NCBI RefSeq assembly: GCF_036850765.1
Contig: NC_089498.1
Span: 48,783,795 to 48,847,794 of the forward strand
Direction: 5' to 3'
From: Saccopteryx bilineata
Lineage: Eukaryota > Chordata > Mammalia > Chiroptera > Emballonuridae
Length of the DNA stretch: 64,000 bases
The notes beneath the pieces were generated by a model. That model made no database searches, was not told the origin of the DNA, and saw only the letters and a program-made list of their open reading frames with translations. The translations under genes and the position numbers were made by a program. This document shows, piece after piece, positions 60,475 through 64,000 of the stretch (position 1 is the stretch's first letter; each line of letters opens with the position of its first letter).

Positions 60475-63292
60475 AATGACCTTGCTAGAACAATAAATTG
60501 CTAGAAAAACAGATAGGACCAATATTTATGATTTATAAATGTTTTCACTATTCTTACAACTCTTTGCTTGAATTAAGAGCCCCCATTTTTTAAAACAAAG
60601 TGATATTTTTAGATGAGAATCCAAGGTTAGTTATGCTCTAGCTCTGGCCTTATATGCATCCTTAGTCCACAGTCAGGGTCACTCTACAGTATCATCTAGA
60701 CTGGGCAATATTATTAGGTTCAGTGTTTCTTCACTTGTGAAAGAGTAATTAGCATTCATGTTGTCCTTGAATCATTCTGAATGTCTTACTTCAGATCTAC
60801 CTTCTTTAGTTCATGTGACTGGTAATCAAGACCTTCGCTCAGTGTTGCAGATAGAGTCTTTCCCTCCTGGAAAACCTCTTTGGGTAACTGGGTGTCTTAG
60901 CATTTTTGTTACTACTTTACCATGCTGCTGGAGGAGCCAAAAAATTATATTTTCTAGTCTCATCCTGAAGTGGCTAAAGACAGAGAAAGGTCTCACTGGG
61001 ACCATCTGAATTCACACTTTTACGGTCCATACCTGTGGGCCAATCCTTTCCTCCCATCTCCTGAAAAGTTTCAATGTTCTAGATCAGTGGTCCCCAACCC
61101 CCTGGCCGTGGACCGGTACCAGTCCATGGGCCATTTGGTACCAGTCCACAGAGAAAGAATAAATAACTTATATTATTTCCGTTTTATTTATATTTAAGTC
61201 TGAACAATGTTTTATTTTTAAAAAATGACTAGATTTCCTCTGTTACATTCATCTAAGACTCACTCTTTACGCTTGTCTCGGTCACGTGATACATTTATCC
61301 GTCCCACCCTAAAGGCTGGTTCATGAAAATATTTTCTGACATTAAACTGGTCCGTGGCCCAAAAAAGATTGGCGACCACTGTTCTAGATCACATTTCAAA
61401 TGGCAATAAATGTAAAATAACTAACCCCTAGGCTGTCAAAAGGACATTCTCGGACTATTCCAGACAAAATGCACAAAGACACTTACTTAGGAGAACTACA
61501 AATTCAACACTCCTACCTGGCTCCAGTGTAGGATATTTTGCACGGAGGTTCCGGCGGGAGAATGAGCGACATATACGTTTGCTCGGCTCTGTAACAAAGC
61601 ATGAGTGATTTGTAGGACATGGAAAAACTCACAAGACATTCACCTTGTCAACATCAAAGCTCCAGGTGTCAGACTAAGAAATGGGAACATCATTAAATTA
61701 TCAGCAGTTATCTATGAAACAGTTATATACATGCACAGAAATAAAAACACCACTAAATGTACTCCTGGGCACTTATGTTTTTCATCTGAGGATAGTTTCT
61801 TATTAGATATCTGATATCTTCTCTTTAATCTCTATTTCAGTAATTAAGGATGAGGCCTCTAGAATTGGCTCTGCCATTTAATTTTAAGGTGGATTTGGGA
61901 GTTATTTAGCCCACTTAATCTCAGAGTACTACCCTGTATAGTGGGAATATTGATAATATCTGTCCCATAGAATTGTTACAGAGAACAACTTAGCCTGGCA
62001 CATAATACATGCTTATTAAATGATAGCTATTAATCATATTATTTTTAAAAAGAAGAGAAAGAGTCCTCAGGAGTTAGAGATGTGTTCTTATAGCTGCTAG
62101 GAATGCTGCAGGCAGAGTGCCCTCTACTGCTGGGCCCCTTCGGGCGACTGCCTCAGGTGTTGAGAGCTGTCTTGCGCAACGGATCACCTAACATTGGCAG
62201 CATCCTCATTAAGTGGCTGGTTGGTGTGGTATAAAAAGCCAGCTCTCTCACCCTAACTTGGTATACCTCTGAAAGGTCATCTCATTTTTACAATCCCTGT
62301 CAGAGCAACTGAGGTTCCCATTAAGACTACATTACAGCTTTTTTTTTTCCCTATCTACCCAATCCTATTTCATTACCAAGAACATAACCCCAAACCACTT
62401 TGCCCATCATCTCCATCTCAGAATATGTTTCCTGGGAAGCCACACTGTGACACCCACCAACTGGCAGCTATACCAAAGCCAAATTGTAGCTCCCAGACAT
62501 CCTATCCAAAAACTTAACCTACAAACTGAAAGGACCCAAATAGAAAGAAGAGGTGGATGATGCATGGTGCTTCTCTCTCTTGACTCCTGGATTCCAATCA
62601 CTTTTTTTTATCTGCTAATTCACTGTGTAAAGCTGCTTTCATAGTTCTTATATCTTACAATCTGTGATGTTACTATCTAGCAATACTTTTATGCTAACCT
62701 GACTTCAACCCATGTGAAAGCATCTTTTGCTTAGTTGTATAATTTGGAGAAAATTGAATTACTAAGATTACATTTCTCTAAGTCTTTATTGGCAATAGCA
62801 CTCAAGGAGTAAGACTCATAACTCTTAGTTTGCTTTGGAAAACTGAGAATTGACTAGGGGCCCACTTACCATGTTCATGTTTTGTGTGTTAAATCCTCCC
62901 AGCAGTAAAATGATATTGCTACAAATCTGATCAATAATCATCTGGCCACAAAGGTAAATATAAAACTGGCGGAGAAACCTGGTCTGGTACAGAAATTCTT
63001 TCCTGCCAAACAATCCCTGTAAGAATATGAAACAAAACAGTAGTCATTACGTTATAGTCAAAAAGCAGTGGCTCTAATTCAAAAGTGTCGGTCTTACCTT
63101 ATTGGGCTGGAAGACTCTTGTACATAGACAAGGAGTTTTCAGAGGAGGCACATACCTTTATCATCATATCCGGCAGCAACAAGAATTTGGTCCCAGGGCT
63201 TTTTGCATATTTAATAGTAGCTATGGGTGCTAAGGCAAAATACATTTTTATTTTCTGAGCCAGCTCTGGCATGGTGGAAAATGCAATAAAAC
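54101..63292 (-). CDS. LIPM: Lipase family member M, 3' half (five coding exons)
   Basis: Exons 63156-63292, 62870-63016, 61517-61588, 60111-60182 and 54101-54370 have GT...AG borders and join in frame to give 231 codons plus the stop. This is the C-terminal half and more of an acid lipase (family length about 420). The catalytic Asp ([12 protein letters not shown]) and His ([11 protein letters not shown]) are both present; the nucleophile Ser lies in exons beyond the right edge. Known biology, from memory: LIPM belongs to the gastric-lipase-like cluster with LIPJ/F/K/N and is expressed in the outer epidermis, where it is thought to act in barrier lipid turnover. No disabling change is seen. 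The gene is convergent with ANKRD22. Confidence 0.93.
54371..54692. other. LIPM last intron, MIR-like part
   Basis: About 54480-54650 follows MIR order (TTGAAGGTAAAATTACTTAA, CCTCAGTTTCTTCAACTGTG, AAATGGGGATA). Confidence 0.6.
54703..55028 (-). repeat. 5'-truncated long SINE with target duplication
   Basis: A reverse copy of the CCTGGCC-type SINE that stops at GGCCGGGAATCGAACT, so the first part of the tRNA head (A box) is missing. The perfect 10-bp duplication CATAAATTAC flanks it (54693-54702, 55029-55038). Confidence 0.88.
55278..55380 (+). repeat. Strongly 5'-truncated long SINE with target duplication
   Basis: Only the last 100 bp of the CCTGGCC-type SINE are present (ATCGCCCCCTAGCAGG, GGTGGATCCTAG, tail). 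AGATCCCTGCT flanks it on both sides (55267-55277, 55381-55391). Confidence 0.8.
55562..55950 (+). repeat. tRNA-derived SINE, long CCTGGCC type, complete
   Basis: GGCCCTGGCTGGTTGGCTCA head through ATACAGAAAAAAAA. Flanks are AAAAAATTTTTTT on both sides. Confidence 0.9.
56012..56235 (+). repeat. tRNA-derived SINE, GCCTGACC type, 5' truncated
   Basis: Begins in the middle (AAGTCACTGACTTGAGCCCC) and runs through AGAAGCAATCAATGAATAAC to a (CAAA)n tail. No head. Confidence 0.75.
56824..57686 (+). mobile_element. Solo LTR candidate inside an older repeat
   Basis: TGTTAGAGTAGG to GGGATAGCA gives TG...CA ends. The older repeat is interrupted exactly here. The flanks TTAT and CTAT would be a 4-bp duplication with one mismatch. 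TATATATATATAT at 57493-57507 may be its TATA region. The inner sequence matches no known LTR I can name. Confidence 0.6.
57722..57832 (+). mobile_element. 111-bp L1 3' stub with 17-bp target duplication
   Basis: It holds only the end of the L1 3' UTR (ATATGTACCCTGATTTATTA, AATAAAAATTTATTTT) and an A-tail. The perfect duplication AAATTGTAGGACACCCA flanks it (57705-57721, 57833-57849). Confidence 0.92.
57951..58261. other. LIPM last intron, unassigned
   Basis: Nothing recognised. Confidence 0.35.
58262..58621 (-). repeat. tRNA-derived SINE, long GCCTGACC type
   Basis: Reverse copy: GA-rich left end, repeated CTCAAG units, head CCACCACCTAGTCAGGC at the right. Confidence 0.88.
58622..59250. other. 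LIPM last intron, unassigned
   Basis: AT-rich. A short SINE-tail-like piece (CCAAGTGGGAAGAGAGGAGA) at 59031-59050. Nothing else seen. Confidence 0.35.
59251..59581 (+). repeat. tRNA-derived SINE, long GCCTGACC type, complete
   Basis: GCCTGACCAGGTGGTGGCGC head to an A-tail at 59566-59581. ATCTACTTTCA and ATCTATTTTCA flank it (one mismatch). Confidence 0.93.
59582..60110. other. LIPM last intron, unassigned, ending at the 60111 exon donor
   Basis: No repeat recognised with confidence. Confidence 0.35.
60111..60182 (-). CDS. LIPM: LIPM penultimate coding exon
   Basis: 24 codons, [20 protein letters not shown] then KGNQ. Minus-strand acceptor TCCTTTTAG, donor GTAAGA. Exactly 72 bp, in phase with both neighbours. 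Confidence 0.95.
60183..61076. other. LIPM intron with (CA)n and a SINE fragment
   Basis: A SINE head fragment on the minus strand at 60337-60381 (AACCAACTGAACTATCCAGT, CAGGGCC) and (CA)n at 60430-60473. The remainder is unassigned. Confidence 0.55.
61085..61381. mobile_element. Non-autonomous hAT element (MITE) with perfect 8-bp target duplication
   Basis: 297 bp with ends CAGTGGTCCCCAACC and GATTGGCGACCACTG, imperfect inverted repeats of hAT type. TTCTAGAT occurs on both sides (61077-61084, 61382-61389). No coding sequence. Its CCGTGGACCGGTACC and GTCCGTGGCCC blocks are of the nhAT type known in bat genomes. Confidence 0.93.
61517..61588 (-). CDS. LIPM: LIPM coding exon ([13 protein letters not shown]...)
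   Basis: 24 codons ending [11 protein letters not shown], 72 bp. Minus-strand acceptor CTTTGTTACAG, donor GTAGGA. Confidence 0.95.
61589..62869. other. LIPM intron, MIR-like start, otherwise unassigned
   Basis: About 61865-62035 is MIR-like (GGGAATATTGATAATATCTG, then CCTGGCACATAATACATGCT). A TATAAAAAGCC phrase on the plus strand (62231-62241) is probably part of an old repeat. Confidence 0.45.
62870..63016 (-). CDS. LIPM: LIPM coding exon ([14 protein letters not shown]...)
   Basis: 49 codons, ending [10 protein letters not shown]. Minus-strand acceptor TCATATTCTTACAG, donor GTAAGT. A lid/cap-region exon of the acid-lipase fold. Confidence 0.95.
63156..63292 (-). CDS. LIPM: LIPM coding exon ([10 protein letters not shown]...)
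   Basis: 137 bp: two bases that finish a split Gly codon, then 45 codons ending [11 protein letters not shown]. Minus-strand acceptor TTCTCTTGCAG, donor GTATGT. The exon before it is outside the window. Confidence 0.95.
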
Positions 63293-63745
63293 CTGCAAGA
63301 GAAGAAATATATCTGTATGGGTATTGACTATCCTAGAACTTATAAAATGCTTATTTTACTTTTGTCAAGATATTTCAGTAATTACTTGTGATTATGTCTT
63401 AACTCTCCCATGAGATTATAAGTTCTTTGAGAGTGAAAAACAACAGTGGTAAAAACTCTTCTATGTTCCCTCTGATGTTTAACTAATTGGATATCTAGTA
63501 GTAGGTTCTCATTGAATTAAATTATTGAGTCCAATAATACAGACTTTGAGAATATATATATGGGATGTAGTTTATGCCAAACACTTTGCTGATGATTTTT
63601 ATGGTTCTTACTTCATTTAAGTTGCAAATTTTTATGAGGTATTTTTAATAAATAGTGAAAAGAAGTGAGAATTATAGAAATCGTCTTGTTTATTGATAGC
63701 TATCATGTTCTGTAATATAATGAGTAAAACAGAGTTTTGCTGGGT
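63293..63745. other. LIPM intron, unassigned
   Basis: AT-rich, nothing recognised. Confidence 0.35.
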
Positions 63746-64000
63746 TGTTTTTTTTTTGTATTTTTGTATTTTTCTGAAGTTAAAAGTGGAGAGGCAGTCA
63801 GACAGACTCCCACATGTGGCTGACTGGGATCCTCTCGGCATGAACATCAAGGGGCAATGCTCTGCCCATCTGGGGCGCAGCTCTGTTGTGACCAGAGCCA
63901 TTCTAGCACCTGAGGTGGAGGCCATGGAGCCATCCTCAGCGCTGGGGCAAACTTTGCCCCCAATGGAGCCTTGGCTGTGGGAGGGGAAGAGAGAGATAGA
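63746..64000 (-). repeat. tRNA-derived SINE, long CCTGGCC type, cut by the window end
   Basis: Reverse copy from the poly-T and GTATTTTTCTGAAGTTAAAA end, through GACTGGGATCC and GCCATGGAGCCATCCTCAGC, to the GAGAGAGATAGA block. The tRNA head lies beyond 64000. Confidence 0.92.

Noticed and set aside
62231..62241. TATAAAAAGCC as a possible promoter in a LIPM intron
   Set aside because: No start region, open frame or regulatory context follows. The surroundings look like an old repeat.

Overview
The window is mammalian nuclear DNA, almost certainly from a bat (Chiroptera). About 30 tRNA-derived SINE copies carry heads of the types CCTGGCCGGTTGGCTCAGCG, GCCTGACCAGGTGGTGGCGC and CCTGGCCAGATGGCTTGG. 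From memory these are the SINE families of bats, most like those of horseshoe bats and relatives; that narrower placement is an inference. The remainder is L1, DNA transposons, LTR elements and two host genes.

Host genes. ANKRD22 lies on the + strand as six coding exons between 15983 and 43076. Joined, they keep frame and give 191 codons, the usual length of the family. LIPM (lipase family member M) lies on the - strand; its last five coding exons, 63292 down to 54101, are present and in frame, and the 5' half of the gene is beyond the right edge. The two genes are convergent (tail to tail), as in the human 10q23.31 neighbourhood.

Layout. 1-1963: the right part of a decayed hAT transposon. 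1964-15982: intergenic, with SINEs, L1 tails and two related LTRs in opposite orientations, then a short region upstream of ANKRD22 exon 1. 16004-36090: the 20 kb first intron of ANKRD22, rich in SINEs and L1, with a MER5A-like element that holds a 5S rRNA fragment. 36091-43076: remaining ANKRD22 exons, followed by its 3' UTR. 45362-53828: a complete but defective gammaretrovirus-like provirus (LTR-gag-pro-pol-env-LTR) between the two genes, 272 bp from the LIPM stop codon. 54101-63292: LIPM exons, with introns holding 5'-truncated SINEs, a solo-LTR candidate, a 111-bp L1 stub with a 17-bp target duplication and a non-autonomous hAT element with a perfect 8-bp target duplication.

No CRISPR, operon or other prokaryotic system is present. 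The most interesting signals are the provirus placed where the LIPM 3' UTR or polyadenylation site would be expected, its open TM reading frame, the 5S rRNA fragment flanked by a 13-bp duplication, an AP-1 site abutting a Grainyhead palindrome upstream of ANKRD22, and several nested insertions whose order can be read from their target duplications. All boundaries and mismatch counts were read by eye.
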